Assembly: GCA_963693285.1 (NCBI GenBank)
Contig: OY848918.1
Coordinates: 20,471,484 to 20,535,483 of the forward strand
Source: Xestospongia muta
Lineage: Eukaryota; Porifera; Demospongiae; Haplosclerida; Petrosiidae
Length of the DNA: 64,000 nt
Direction of reading: 5' to 3'
Part shown: positions 23,871-39,686 of the stretch, piece after piece
Position numbering within the stretch: position 1 is the stretch's first letter
Layout of the letters: the number at the start of each line of letters is the position of its first letter
Made by a program: the position numbers and the translations under genes
Notes under the pieces: generated by a model
Told to the model about the DNA's origin: nothing
Databases searched by the model: none
The model's input: the letters and a program-made list of their open reading frames with translations, nothing else

Positions 23871-24640
23871 TTAGTATTCTTGAAAAGCTTGTTTAACTGT
23901 AATGTTTGCTTCACTTGTTTCTAGATCCATAGTGTTGTTTATTACAGAGATCATCCATTCTACTACATCTCTTACTGTTTCTTTATTAAGGTCTTTTTCC
24001 CTATAAAAGTTGTGTGTTTGAATATTGGTATGTTTATATGTACTATACTTTTGGGGGAACGCATCTTCTAGTATTTTTTTAAAAGCTTGTTTAACTGTAT
24101 TGTCTGTTTCACCTGCTTGTGGATCCTCAGCATCATTTATTCTAGTCATCATGAATCTCTTACTGTTTTCTTATTAAGGTCCTTTTCTCTATAAAAGTCA
24201 TGTGTTTTAATGTTAATATGTTTATAGGTATTATACCTTGAGGGCAGTGCACCTTCTAGTATTTTTTGAAAAGCTTGCTTAACCATGTCAATGTCTGTTT
24301 CACCTGCTCCATGATCCACATCAATATTTATTCCAGACATCATCAACTCTATTACATCTATTACTGTTTTGTCCCTATAAAAGTTATGTGCTTGAATGTT
24401 AATATGTTGAGAGGTATAGTATACTTTGGGTGGAGAGCAGCTTCTAGCTTTTTTGAAGAGCTTGTTTAACTGTTTCATCTGCTTCTGAATCCACAACATA
24501 GTTTGTTTCAAACTTCATCCATTCTATTACGTGTCTTACTGTGGGGCCCTTTTCCCTATAACAATTATGTGTTTGGATGTTAATACATTTATAAGTAGTA
24601 TACTTTGGAGGTAGAGCAGCAGCTAGTATTCTTCGAGAAG
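23871..24640 (-). repeat. Four-unit tandem array of the deaminase C-terminal tail
   Basis: A unit of about 181-190 bp occurs four times, with the NIQTHNFYREK-like anchor near 24553, 24372, 24187 and 23998. Each unit would encode about 60 residues with the order VKQAFQKIL, LPPKYTTYKHINIQTHN, YREK, VRDVIEWMMS, then an acidic linker (ETD or EAD). In the intact gene the matching tail is a single degenerate piece ending FYRKN. Open frames persist over most of the array (23871-24152, 24149-24511, 24444-24740) but shift between units. Confidence 0.8.
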
Positions 24641-25900
24641 CTTCATATATTTTACCCTTGTTAGTAGTAGTATTTTTTTCACCTTCTTTAACATACACAA
24701 CTTCCTTTATTCCAGACTGTACTATGACTTTAGCACACATGTTACAAGGGTATTTAGTGACATAGAGAGTACAGCCTTTAACTGATGGAGTTCCCTTACT
24801 GAGAATGGCATCATACTCAGCATGACAGACTAGAATATATTAAGTACTTATGATTACAAAAATTGCTTACTTACTGTATAGGTCTCCTGAATATTGATAT
24901 ATCATATTTTCAACTTTTTGTTTGAACAGCTCTGCGATCCATACTCTCTGGATATCCACTAAAACCAACTGAGATAACCTGTTTGTCATCTTCTGATACT
25001 GTACAGGCACCTTGCTGTCAAAAAACTATTAGTGACATGTACATTATTTAAAACTATAATGATTACTAACTGTACGTCATGGGCGTCTTTAATGACTTCC
25101 TTGTTTCTTAGCAGACAGCATTGCTAATGACATAAAGAATTGCTCCCAGGTAAGAAAGAGTTCCTTCTCTGGTTCACTAGAGGTAATATCTCTAGCTTTT
25201 TCAATTCTTTTTGATAATGAAATCAGAATTTCAGTATGTTCTACTGTTACCTGAGGCTCTCTTGGTGTTTCAAAACGGCTAAATTATATATATGATAAAA
25301 GTTCTATAATACCAATATATACTAAATAGTAACTTGTAGGAAACTTTTCCTAAACGAAGCAACTCTGCCGCACGCCTTATATTTAATTTTTTAATTATTT
25401 TAGGCTTTCTAGTGAACATTCCATATTTAACATGTGATATTCCAGATTGTATAATAGCATGAGCACAGTCCTCATCAGGACAATGTGTCAAGTAGATAGT
25501 GCATCCTTCTAAGTTTGGTATAGTCCTTTTTGCAATAGCATTGACAGCTGCATGAACAACTGTTAATATAATTGTTGTTAAAGTAATACAATGAACATCA
25601 ATTATTTACCATATGGATATTTTTTTTATAAATCATGTTTCTCTTTTTGGAACATTTAGCACATTTCCATGAAAAATGATCATCATTCTTTCAATCTTTT
25701 GTAAGTGGCATAGGATTGTATCCAATTGCTACAATAGTATTATTAGCAGTTACAATATAAGTTCCAACCTATAGGGTTTAAAGACATTTTACTTAACTGT
25801 ATAATAATGACAATATCTTACAGCAGTGCTAGAGTCTTTACTTCTGAGAGCAGCTAAACAGGCAACATTCATAAAGTATTCATCCCAATCATAAATGACT
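23871..25900 (-). pseudogene. Broken second copy of the deaminase gene
   Basis: All six exons of the intact gene can be matched in order, with introns in the same places. Lesions: exon 1 is cut off by the junction at about 25898; exon 2 (about 25612-25768) has an in-frame TGA; exon 4 ends with TAA and TGA where the intact gene has sense codons; exon 5 has frame breaks and stops. Exon 3 is open (25279-25491) and the last exon keeps the catalytic CHAEYDAI and PCNMC motifs (around 24740-24835). The 3' part is expanded into a tandem array. The truncated, frame-broken 5' half makes a functional full-length protein unlikely. Confidence 0.85.
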
Positions 25901-28900
25901 TATAGCAGCTTTGCAACAATACAAAGATCAATTGATATTCTATAATGAAACAGAGCAAGAGCTCATCTTCCCTGTTGATAATATGTGCCTAAAAATTGTC
26001 AAAATCTCTCATCTCTTGTTAGAACATACGTTATTGGCCGTAAGAAAGCAGTTATAAAGAAGAAAGTCCCTATTCGTTGGTATGTTTTGGAGTCTAATAT
26101 TAAAGAAGAAGGTGAGAAAGGTAATCATGGTATTGTATCTCAAACTCGATGTCAAGACATTGGTCAGACACTAGAAATGACTAAGACTCAAATACAAGGA
26201 GCTATTGCATTTTTCAAATCTCTCTCCGTTTTTCTACACTTTAACACTTGCTCTCACCTCGTTTTTACAAATCCACAATATTTCTTAGATGCACTTTCCA
26301 ATATCATTCGTATATCATTCGTTGATTTCCCACAAAAACTACTACAGAAAGGAAAGATTTTGCAACCAAATGCTCACCGCCGACTTCAAGAAGAAGGCTT
26401 GTTTACAATAGATCTTCTAGATCTCATATCTATTCAATTTGCACCAGGTCTTTTTGAAAAAGCTGACCTATTACGCTTGCTATGTGACCTCTGTACTGTA
26501 GCTAAAGTACATCGTGATGAATCCACATATTACTTTATTCCAACTGCTTTATCTCCTAAACAGCTAACCACTAACGAAAAGAAAAAAAATTGCCAAAACA
26601 TGTGATCCATTGGTTTTATCTTTTGAACATGGAGTTGTACCTCAGGTAAGAACAGTCTGAAACATTCATTCTGTCATAATTCTTGTTTCCTTAGGGTCTA
26701 TTTCCAGCTGCAGTTGTAACATTGTTAAATCGTAAAGAAAGTCCGTTCTTCACACTCGAGTGTCTTAATCCACAATTTCCTTGTCAACTCAGATTTGCTG
26801 TTAAATTGCAGTCTTCCAAACCTCGTGGATCATTACTTTTAGTTGACACAATGCTATGGATGGAAATCTATTGGACTGGTGATCCAGCTGAATGCTCCAC
26901 TCTGCGTTCTCTAGTTACTGCTGCCATTGACTCCTGTGCTGAACCTTTAGCTTATCATCCTTCTGCTCTGAAGTGTGATCCTGGCACTCTCTGTAACCTC
27001 AAACATCAAGCTCAACAAGATATGCCTCCTGTTCATGTAGCACTTGTTACTGTTAACAAAAGAAAGGAAGTTAAAGTGTCTTGTACTATACAAGACTTGC
27101 CACCAGTGGAGTTGAGTAAAATGTTTCAGCCATGGATGGAAGGATTTGGTGAGTCATTTTATTTTTAGAATCTTTTACTTTATTCAACTTTTTATATATT
27201 TAGAGAAGGAAGATGTTAGTAAAGACAATAATAGTACCCCTATTTTACAAGAGCAACCTAAGTCAAGTTAGTTAATATCCATTCAATTTTAGCTACAAAT
27301 AGTCTTTATGTAAACTAAAAAGGAAGTCTGTTTTAATTGACTGTTTATATTCACTCTAGACAATCAAGGCACTGATATAGATATAAAAAGTACATCATCA
27401 GTACTGCCGTTGGTACCTCCCAAAAGTGAAGGTATAATTAAGGAATGTTTTTGGAGCATATTAACTTCTTTTCACTTTTATTTGTTTTTTGACTTCTCAG
27501 CCAATAAACCAGAGAAACATATTCTACTTAGGTTTCTTTCTTCTGTTACTACAAAGTGGCAAGAGATTGGAAATTTACTTGGAGTTGACTCTGATACTAT
27601 TGAGATGTTGTATAATTGTAATATCTCCGACGAAATGAAGATGTCAAAAATGCTGCAGAGCTGGTTAGATAATGAGCCTACTCCAGTGACATGGGATCAT
27701 TTCATTAGTGTCATTGAGGGTGAGTCATTTTATTTTTTATACTATTTGACTTAATTTGATGTTTATTGACTTAGATAAGGAACATGTTAGTAAAGGCAAT
27801 GACAGTACCACTATTTTGCAAGAACAACCAAATTCAGGTTAGTTAATGCTCACTCAAATATATAGCAACAAATAGTTTTTAGAGTAAACTAAAGTTGTCA
27901 TCTGTTTTAATTGACTGTTCATATTCATTCTAGACAATAATGACACTGATATTGATATAGAATGTTCAACATCAGTACTGCCATCTTTACCTGCTAAAAT
28001 TGAAGGTATATGCTTTTCTTTTATATATTGCTATTAAATGTGATCTGAGAGAGATGAGTGTAGTAATAATGTCAATTATCCTTACTTAACACCACATTTA
28101 GTCAATAGTCATATAACATGTTGTATATGTATAAATAACATTTTGATGCATAAGCATAAGATCTGTATAACAGAGAATCAAAGATTGCTCCATGTTCCAC
28201 ACTTGTCTAAGGGAAGTTGATAGTATTAATATTGATTAAATTAAGAGGTGTGGCAAACGAGGCAATTGATCTGATATCTACATCGTCTTGATCTACTATT
28301 GCTAAGAGATCATGATTTTCTGTGAATTGTCTCTAGACATTAACACAATAAGAACAGAATGAATGGTAGTTCTGTGTATCTCTATGGTATTTAGCCTGTC
28401 ACTATACACATGACATACATAGCATCTTTAGTTTTAAGCACTTGAACACATCATGCAATTAATAGTTATATAATAATTAATATTAAGTTAGTGGCTTCAC
28501 ATGATGTTTTCAGTATTATTAATTATATTAATTACCCATAATAATGCTTCTTTACAATATGTTCTAATTTAGAGCATATTTATTTCATTACATTAATAGT
28601 ATTTTTACTTCACAGTCAACAAACCAGAGAAACGTATTCTACTTAGGTTTCTTTCTTCTGTTACTGCAAAATGGCAAGAGATTGGAGATCTACTTGGAGT
28701 TGACCCTAATACTATTGAGGGGTTTGTGTCATTCTAATTACTCTGACCAAGTGAAGATATCCAAGATGTTACAGAGCTGGTTGGATAATGAACCTAGTCC
28801 AGTGACATGGGGTAATGTTATTAGTATTCTAGATGGTCCTCTTCAGAAGAAATCAATTGCTATTGAAATCACTCAATTCCTTATCAAGGAATCAGGTATG

Positions 28901-29068
28901 TAATTAAAATATTACTACAATAATAATTATAGATGCTAGTACATGTACATATAATTTTATATGAAAATAACTATTTTTTGTAGTATAATGTCATTGCACT
29001 TTACTTTCCAAAGTTATAATTGGTAATATTATTATATTATAGATGATCCTGTTAGCAGTACTTCATAA
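25898..29068 (+). pseudogene. 5'-truncated, frameshifted copy of the Roc-COR-Death gene
   Basis: From 25898 the sequence follows 8707 onward of the left gene at about 97 percent identity by eye. Ankyrin exons, P-loop and G3 are missing. A one-base deletion (about 25989-25995) and a one-base insertion in an A-run (about 26580-26588) break the COR-like exon. Later exons are preserved: 26695-27148, 27204-27266, 27360-27431 and a Death-domain exon from 27501. That exon now meets a splice donor at 27720 (ATTGAGG then GTGAGT), after which the 63-bp, 72-bp and Death-domain exons occur a second time (about 27776-27838, 27934-28005, 28617-28895). The last Death domain has another frame break near 28718. 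The reading ends in a short exon at 29043-29068. It has no start of its own. Confidence 0.85.
27204..28895 (+). repeat. Tandem duplication of the linker-plus-Death-domain exon module
   Basis: The three-exon module (63-bp exon, 72-bp exon, Death-domain exon) appears twice in a row, at 27204-27720 and 27776-28895. The left gene has it once and then a different second Death domain. The second copy has diverged more and its last intron is expanded to about 600 bp. Confidence 0.75.
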
Positions 29069-31370
29069 TAGCTACTACAACTACATATACAAAGGTATGA
29101 TTAGAAACTTTAGTATGTAAACAAACGAAATATTTAAATTTATAATAGAAAATGGAAAGTTTCACTTGAAATAAATAAGAAATGATAATCTAATTATCAA
29201 TACAGTACATTGTGCATCATCTTTTCATTTACACAAATTTATAATCAATTATTATTTTAATATGTCATGATTTGTTCATTTCACAAAATGCTTTTTTGAC
29301 ATCAAGCACCATTTAGACTATTAAATAATTAACGAATATTTTTTTGGTTTTCTTTTTGTAGGTACACACATGAACAGATTTATTTTCCTATTGTTTTTTC
29401 ACTTTAATAACATTACTAATAAATCAAGAAAGTTTTTTTGACATTTTAATAATTTCCAAATTAATTTAGTAAATGTAATTATTTGGATTTAGTCAAATAT
29501 GTTATCAACAATATTTTTTTTATTTGATTGGAAGGTCTTAATTAAGTTAAAAGTATGCACTTCCAGTTCAAGCTGTGGACAGAGAGTACTGTATGACTAT
29601 AGCTTACACGGAAAATTATTTTCGAAACTTTTGAAAATGTCAAGTATCCTGTTATGTTTCTGATGTTTCCAAACTAAGGAAATATAAATATTTCTTTTAA
29701 TAGGAAAGTCATGTGAAGAGCAATTTTTTCAATACATAGAAACATTTGAAAACACCAAATTTTTATTTGCATTTACTGAAGGAAGTTTAAGTTTTCCATT
29801 GAATTTTATAACTATTTACAAATATAAACAATCAACAATATAAAATAATCACTAGAAAATGAAATACATGTTCTCAAAAACTTAAAGTAATGTTACATAT
29901 AAATCATAAATATAACTTTATCATATAAACAACTTAAACAATAAATGAGTACTTTGAATGACACAACACTTCATGGATATAATATACCATGTAACATGAC
30001 TATTAAAATATTTTGATTAATGACTCATAAAATAAATTATTGAATAATCACTCACATTGCAATTATTACTGAAAATAATATTCAGGATAACCAACTGACA
30101 TCAGTCTATCAGTTTTTCTTTATGTTGAGGTAGCTTTAGCATGACATGGAGTTATTTCAGATTTAGCCAGTATGATATTGTCAGTTTGGTTTTAACTAGT
30201 AGTAACTTTAGCACTAGCTTTAACACTGTTGTCTTTTGTTTCTTAAGAAACGCTAGCATTTATGAAAAAAACTGTCTTGGACTAATGGGCGTGGCCTCCA
30301 TGATGACGCCTTTTAGTCTTTGGATGTTTATACTTAAGGTAATACACTTCAATCATAGCTATAGTAAAAGTAGCAGCTGTCCTATATACATGTATTGTTT
30401 GATAATTACTACTGATCAACTGTAAAAGAGTGATATATTTGCTAAGTAGACAAAGTGACAGCTGTTCTCTATTCTAAACAGACAATGTAATTGAATTATT
30501 TTTCAATTTTAATAGCTGTTATCACATTTTAACGATCAGCATGGTATGTGTAGTTAACAGGAAAATGTGGTAGTTTTTCTAACTAACTATAATGATATTG
30601 ACACTTTTTCATATATTGTAATATGGTATGCATAAACTCTTTCATTGTTGACCAGATGTAATTATCACAATATATAAACTGACTAGCTGTTTGCCAGCTT
30701 TGTGCATTTGTCAACATTGGGAAGCTTGGCAACTCTTGCCTTGTTAAGTAATCTATTTTGCTTAATCTCCTCACCTGTTTGGATTAGGTACATAGTTAAT
30801 TATTATATATAATGTCTCAGAGTCAATTAATTTATGATAATTAATTTATGATCAAATACTTGTGAATATAATTACATTCCATGAATTTAATTTCAATATT
30901 TACATGTGGTTTGGTACTGTCTAGTTTGAGTATTCTAGTTACTATTATTATAAGTTTATTATATATGGAGCACATCATATTATGTATGGGATTATGGATT
31001 ATATATAATGTCTCTGAGTCAATCAACATACATATTGAATTTGTAGTTCCCATCACTAATAATCCACTTAATACAATATCTCTACCTTATGTTAATGATA
31101 CTACACAAGCTCCTAATCTCATGCTTAATAGTAATGTTCCTTGAACATATATTTCAAAAAAACTCGACAATATAGGCATTCATTATTATAAACATTGTTA
31201 TATAATGCTATACCTAGTTACAATTATAGTAATAATTTTAAAGATAGAGTTCAGTCATAATGATGGAAGTACAAACATGAGGTAATGGAGTCATATTGTT
31301 TAGAGAATGACAACCTATTTGAGGCAAGTTTGTCTTGATAACATGTGCAAGCTAAGATTGTATTTTTTAT

Positions 31371-31415
<45 letters not shown>

Positions 31416-33509
31416 GTTATGTATTAAACTATATCACTTATTACTGGCTATATAGATGTAGATGCTATTGGCTAGTGTAATTGCACCAACATAATACATG
31501 TCATCTGTCATTGTATGGCTTTACCATCAAAGGATGTAGTGTTATCATAAGGTCACACAAAACAGCAATATGAAGTGGACATGGTCTTATATGTATTTAT
31601 ATTAATATATACAAGTGAATATATTTAATGTATCATTTCAAAATGTGAAAATCAGTCAAACCAATGTTTTTATTTAATCAGGTTGTACATAGCAATTCTG
31701 TGTATTTAACATAACTACATTCCATAGTATAAGTTTATACTGTTACAATATAGAAGAATTAGTTACTGTATCATATATACAAGTAGATCATTGGTTGATT
31801 AGTGTGTCATCAACATTAATTCATTAAAGTTATCATACTAACTAAGTAATTATGTTTGTTAGCTATAGCATTGTTTTAATCTATAGTTTTATGTGAATAT
31901 GGAAAGAAATTTATTAAAATTGAGTCTGTTTCTTGTTTTTTGATCTACACATAAAAAAATATTCCAATTATGATAATAAGCATAGTCACACAGTTAGCAT
32001 GACAAACGTGAATGACAAAATTGTGATGTGCAACTACACTAGCCGATAGTTGCTATGTCTATGTAGCTGAAAGTAAATCATATATCATATTGTTGTTATT
32101 GATATTTCTATATGGAATGATTGCTTTGATATAAAAATTTGTAGAATATATATACTATAATATGATATATCTGGCAGTAGCTCATCTGACTTTATACATC
32201 ATAATGACACAGTAAGTTAAGTCTAGTAGAGATGAGTCTATGTATTAAATAATAGAGAAAGGTCATTTAATATTCTGAAATGAAGGAAGTCATATGAAAC
32301 TGAATAGTTACTGAAATCATTAAAATGAGCTAATGTACATTAGACTAATTGTATATGTCCTTTTGTCTCGTGAGTTATTTCATTGTTCTATTTTATATGA
32401 TATTAACAAATTAATTTCTGTCTCTTTTATATTCTTGTCAAGTTGACATTAGATACCATCATCAACATCATTGAGTCTTCACTTATAACATGTACCAAAG
32501 TTAATAGCAGTATTAACTCAACATTGTCATCTAATTCTTCACTGTCTACTTTAAAGTAGTCAATTCCACTGATATTATATGATGTTAGTGTGTTACTAGT
32601 TAGAAACTGATAAAAGTAGTGTAGTTAGTAGAACTAGAAAAGCTTTGACAAAATATGGAAATCAAGTATGCTTATAAACTATAGATATTGTTTTAGAGTA
32701 TCCCTTATATTGTCCTTTACAGCTAGGTTGATCAGTTATATAGTTTACTGTACTGGACATATACTAATTTATATATCCACTCCTTTTGTTAATGATAGAC
32801 AGTTTTCAGTACATAGTTATTGCTGTGTTCATTACTTACAGCCATTTTAAATACACATCAGTAAATAAAGCTAAGATAATAGTTAATAATCTGGAGAAAT
32901 CATTGTGTTTCCATATGATATCATTATAGGAATGTATATGTGTAAAGTAACTATGATCTCTTCTATAGCTTGTAACTGATAATACACTAGTACAAAGGAT
33001 AGAGATAAACTTAATGAAGAAGTACTTTGTCAATCTATAGAGGAGAAAAAGGAGGGTGCAGTCATTTAAAGGAAATCAACAATGTTATATGTGCTGTGAA
33101 AATGAACAACATTAAAGTAAAATTACACAACAATTTTAATATATATTGTTGTCAGTCATAATTACTATTTTTACTAATATCTCTTATAAAATCTTATACA
33201 TTTTATTTGGGAGTTACATATAATTATACTTGTACATCGTATTGTTATAATTAACCCTGAAATCGAAAGGGTTAAAAATTGACCACCTCATGGCGGGTAT
33301 GAAGCTTTGTTGAAATGCCCAGCTATTTACTTTATACTGGGACATAGAAGAGAATAGAATGTAGAGACCTTAGTTGATACAAATGAACACTTTAAGGTAG
33401 GTGTAATATATACAATATTGAACAACAAAAGTAGTCACAAGTTAGTTTGAGCCAGCTAGTTTATTACCTTTTTTATACATTTTAACTCTAGATGTAGCAA
33501 TGTAGTAGT
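29069..33509. other. Long gene-less interval
   Basis: AT-rich with only short random ORFs. Positions 30285-31155 match the flank of the left Roc-Death gene. A simple (AT) tract lies at 31373-31412. A short hairpin with arms TTAACCCT and AGGGTTAA occurs near 33250-33275. I see no gene. Confidence 0.6.
31373..31412. repeat. (AT)n microsatellite
   Basis: About 40 bases of uninterrupted alternating A and T. Confidence 0.95.
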
Positions 33510-34153
33510 TAGTCTCGCGTAGCCAGCCCCTCCTCCCTGCGGGAAGGGAGGGTCTGGTCAACTGTAAGTATAGCTCTCGTTCAGAAAACTACCGGATATC
33601 CGGTAGTCGATAAGTGGTTTTAAGAGGGAGGAGGGCAAACACCCACTTTGAAAATGCTGACTTAACAGAAGCACAATGCTGCGTGTAGTAACCCTCGCAG
33701 CCTTTTCAGTGCGTAGCTGTTGGAAAAGTCACAAACACATCACTCCCCAGAGATGAAAGGCATTATAGGTTCACCTTAATTGTAACTTCTAATCTAGTAG
33801 CAGAAGCTTGAATTGCAGCTTCTCGATTATCCATGACAGTTTGGACTTGCGAAGGTTATACTTTATTACAACTTTATTAATGAAAGCATAGGTTATTTGT
33901 AAACTTCATGGCAGAACAAAAGAGCCTTCTGAACTCATTTACGCTGAAAACGCACGGAAAAACTTGAAAGAACTACTACAGAGGTATCTGGCATTTGTTG
34001 AGTCAGCATTTTTAAAGTGGCTGTTTGCCCTCCTCCTTCTTAAAACCACTTATCGACTACCGGATATCCGGTAGTTTTCTGAACGAGAGCTATACTTACA
34101 GTTGACCAGACCCTCCTTTCCCGTAGGGGGGAGGGGCTGGCTACGCGAGACTA
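33510..34153. mobile_element. MITE with 153-bp terminal inverted repeats and 9-bp target duplication
   Basis: The left arm 33510-33662 and right arm 34001-34153 are inverted copies of one another, beginning TAGTCTCGCGTAGCCAGCCC. Both arms hold the palindrome ACCGGATATCCGGT. Flanks carry the same nine bases TGTAGTAGT (33501-33509 and 34154-34162). Long inverted repeats with a 9-bp duplication are typical of Mutator-like elements. The 338-bp centre has no ORF, so it is non-autonomous. Confidence 0.9.
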
Positions 34154-34239
34154 TGTAGTAGTGGCAATTGTATATGTGAGAGTGATGTGTCCACCCAGAA
34201 ATGTCAATGTGTTAAAGAAACTTATTTCTGGTGACACAA

Positions 34240-35925
34240 GGTTTAAAATTGTTGTAATAGTTATTTTTATTATATAGGAATGTGTCTGAGGCTATTACAA
34301 AGTGGGTGTGGTCTCAACCCAGATATAACAGAAAACCTTTAAGAAACAGTTTTTGCAGGTAACTTTGGTAATTAACCTCGCTGTGCGTGGGCGCATAGCG
34401 AGGGTACTGTAGTCTGTTTGTGTGTGTGTGTGTGTGTCTGTTACCAAGGTTGTTTTTTTGAACTGCTATAACTTGGCAACCGAAGCATTAGCAGCTACCA
34501 ACGTTTAGCAACGAATAGAACATGTGGACTTTACAACAGTAGTATCAAGAACATCGTCAAGGAAAACAGAAGCTTAAAACTCGCAAAAGAATTTTCAGGC
34601 TGCAGAGGTCAAGTGCCGTTTCTCGAAAAGTAAAACACTTAACGTGGAGATCTTTTAGTATGTTGTAAACAATCTCAGAGTAATACGGATCAGCAAGACA
34701 GAAGGCTGTTGGTTGAAGTAAATCTTAGAAAAGTTCTGAAAAATGTTTTGTGGTCTTGGAGCGAAGTAACGCATTCAGGAAACGTCTCCAAGCACTGAAA
34801 AGACTGCTACTAATAGATAATATATCGATTTATATTTGTACTACGGGACGTTTCCAAAGAACGTTTCATCTTCAAATTACAATAAATTTTATATATGAAA
34901 TATCGATACATTTTGAAGGGTCATGTAAAGACTCAGAGAAACTTTTCATCACGAAATTAGCACTTAATCTTGCTTGGCAATTAAATGATACTATCACTTA
35001 CTCAGTTACTGCTTCACAAACATGGCAAAGCTAGAAATCAAGCAACAATTAATGAGCATATACAGAATGACAAAAATTACCATTTTATAACCACACCTTC
35101 TGGAATGTTAATAAATTTTCTTGCAATAACATCATAGCTGGGCCTAAGCTGGCATAGAATTTATAAATAACTTAGAAACTACAGCGAGGTTTGGCACTTT
35201 AGTGCCTTTCATTTAAAGTTGGAAGTTGTCTGTAATGATCATTTTTATACTACAGGAATGTGGCTGGCTATTACAAAGTGGGTGTGGTCTCAGCCCAGAT
35301 ATAGCAGAAAACCTTTAAGAAACAGTTTTTGCAGGTAACTTTGGTAATTTAAAGTTGGAAGTTGTCTGTAATGGTCATTTTTATACTATAGGAATGTGGC
35401 TGGCTATTTAAAAGTGGGTGTGGTCTTAACCCAGATATAACAGAAAACCTTTAAGAAACAGTTTTTACAGGTAACTTTGGTAATTTGAAGTTTGAAGTTG
35501 TCTGTAATGGTCATTTTTATATTATAGGAATGTGGCTGGCTATTTAAAAGTGAGTGTGGTCTCAACCCAGATATAACAGAAAACCTTTAAGAAACAGTTT
35601 TTACAGTTAACTTTGGTAATTTAAAGTTTGAAGTTGTCTGTAATGGTCATTTTTATACTATAGGAATGTGGCTAAGGCTATTAAAAATTACGTGTGGTCT
35701 AAGTGGTCTTCACCCAGATATAACAGAAAGCGTTAAAGAAACAGTTGTTGCTGGTAACTTAAGGTTAAAACTTGTCTGTAATAATCATTTTCATAATATG
35801 GCAATGTGGCCAAAGCTATTACAAAGTGGGTGTGGTGTCTCCACCCAGATAAAGCAGGAAACCTATTAAGAAACAACTATTGCTAGTAACTTAAGGTTTG
35901 AAGTTGCCTGTAATAGTCCTCTTAG
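34240..35925. repeat. Tandem array of about 136-bp units with splice-like signals
   Basis: Six or so units share the order: 'ttgtctgtaatggtcatttt', 'tactatag', 'gaatgtggctggctatt', 'agtgggtgtggtct', 'cccagatataacagaaaacc', 'aagaaacagtttttgcag', 'gtaactttgg'. The first unit is split by an inserted hairpin-ended element (34374-35209); the last two are more diverged. Each unit has a pyrimidine tract plus AG and a gtaact donor-like site around a roughly 79-bp core, but no frame stays open across units. Confidence 0.8.
34374..35209 (+). mobile_element. Hairpin-ended dispersed element, copy A
   Basis: It begins with CCTCGCTGTGCG and CGCATAGCGAGG as arms of a terminal hairpin (34376-34403), followed by a (TG) run. 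It ends with ACAGCGAGG (35181-35189), the inverse of the start, and a second hairpin GGCACTTTAGTGCC. It splits a 136-bp tandem unit, so it inserted after the array formed. No ORF of known type. It resembles copy B at 48608 and the fragment at 4193. The class is unknown. Confidence 0.7.

Positions 35926-39686
<3,761 letters not shown>

Noticed and set aside
30141..30425. Plus-strand ORF of 94 codons
   Set aside because: It lies over the duplicated non-coding flank that matches 11528-12420, where the frame is not kept.
33250..33276. TTAACCCT...AGGGTTAA hairpin as a minimal piggyBac element
   Set aside because: Only nine bases lie between the arms, too short for an element; probably a chance or relic hairpin.
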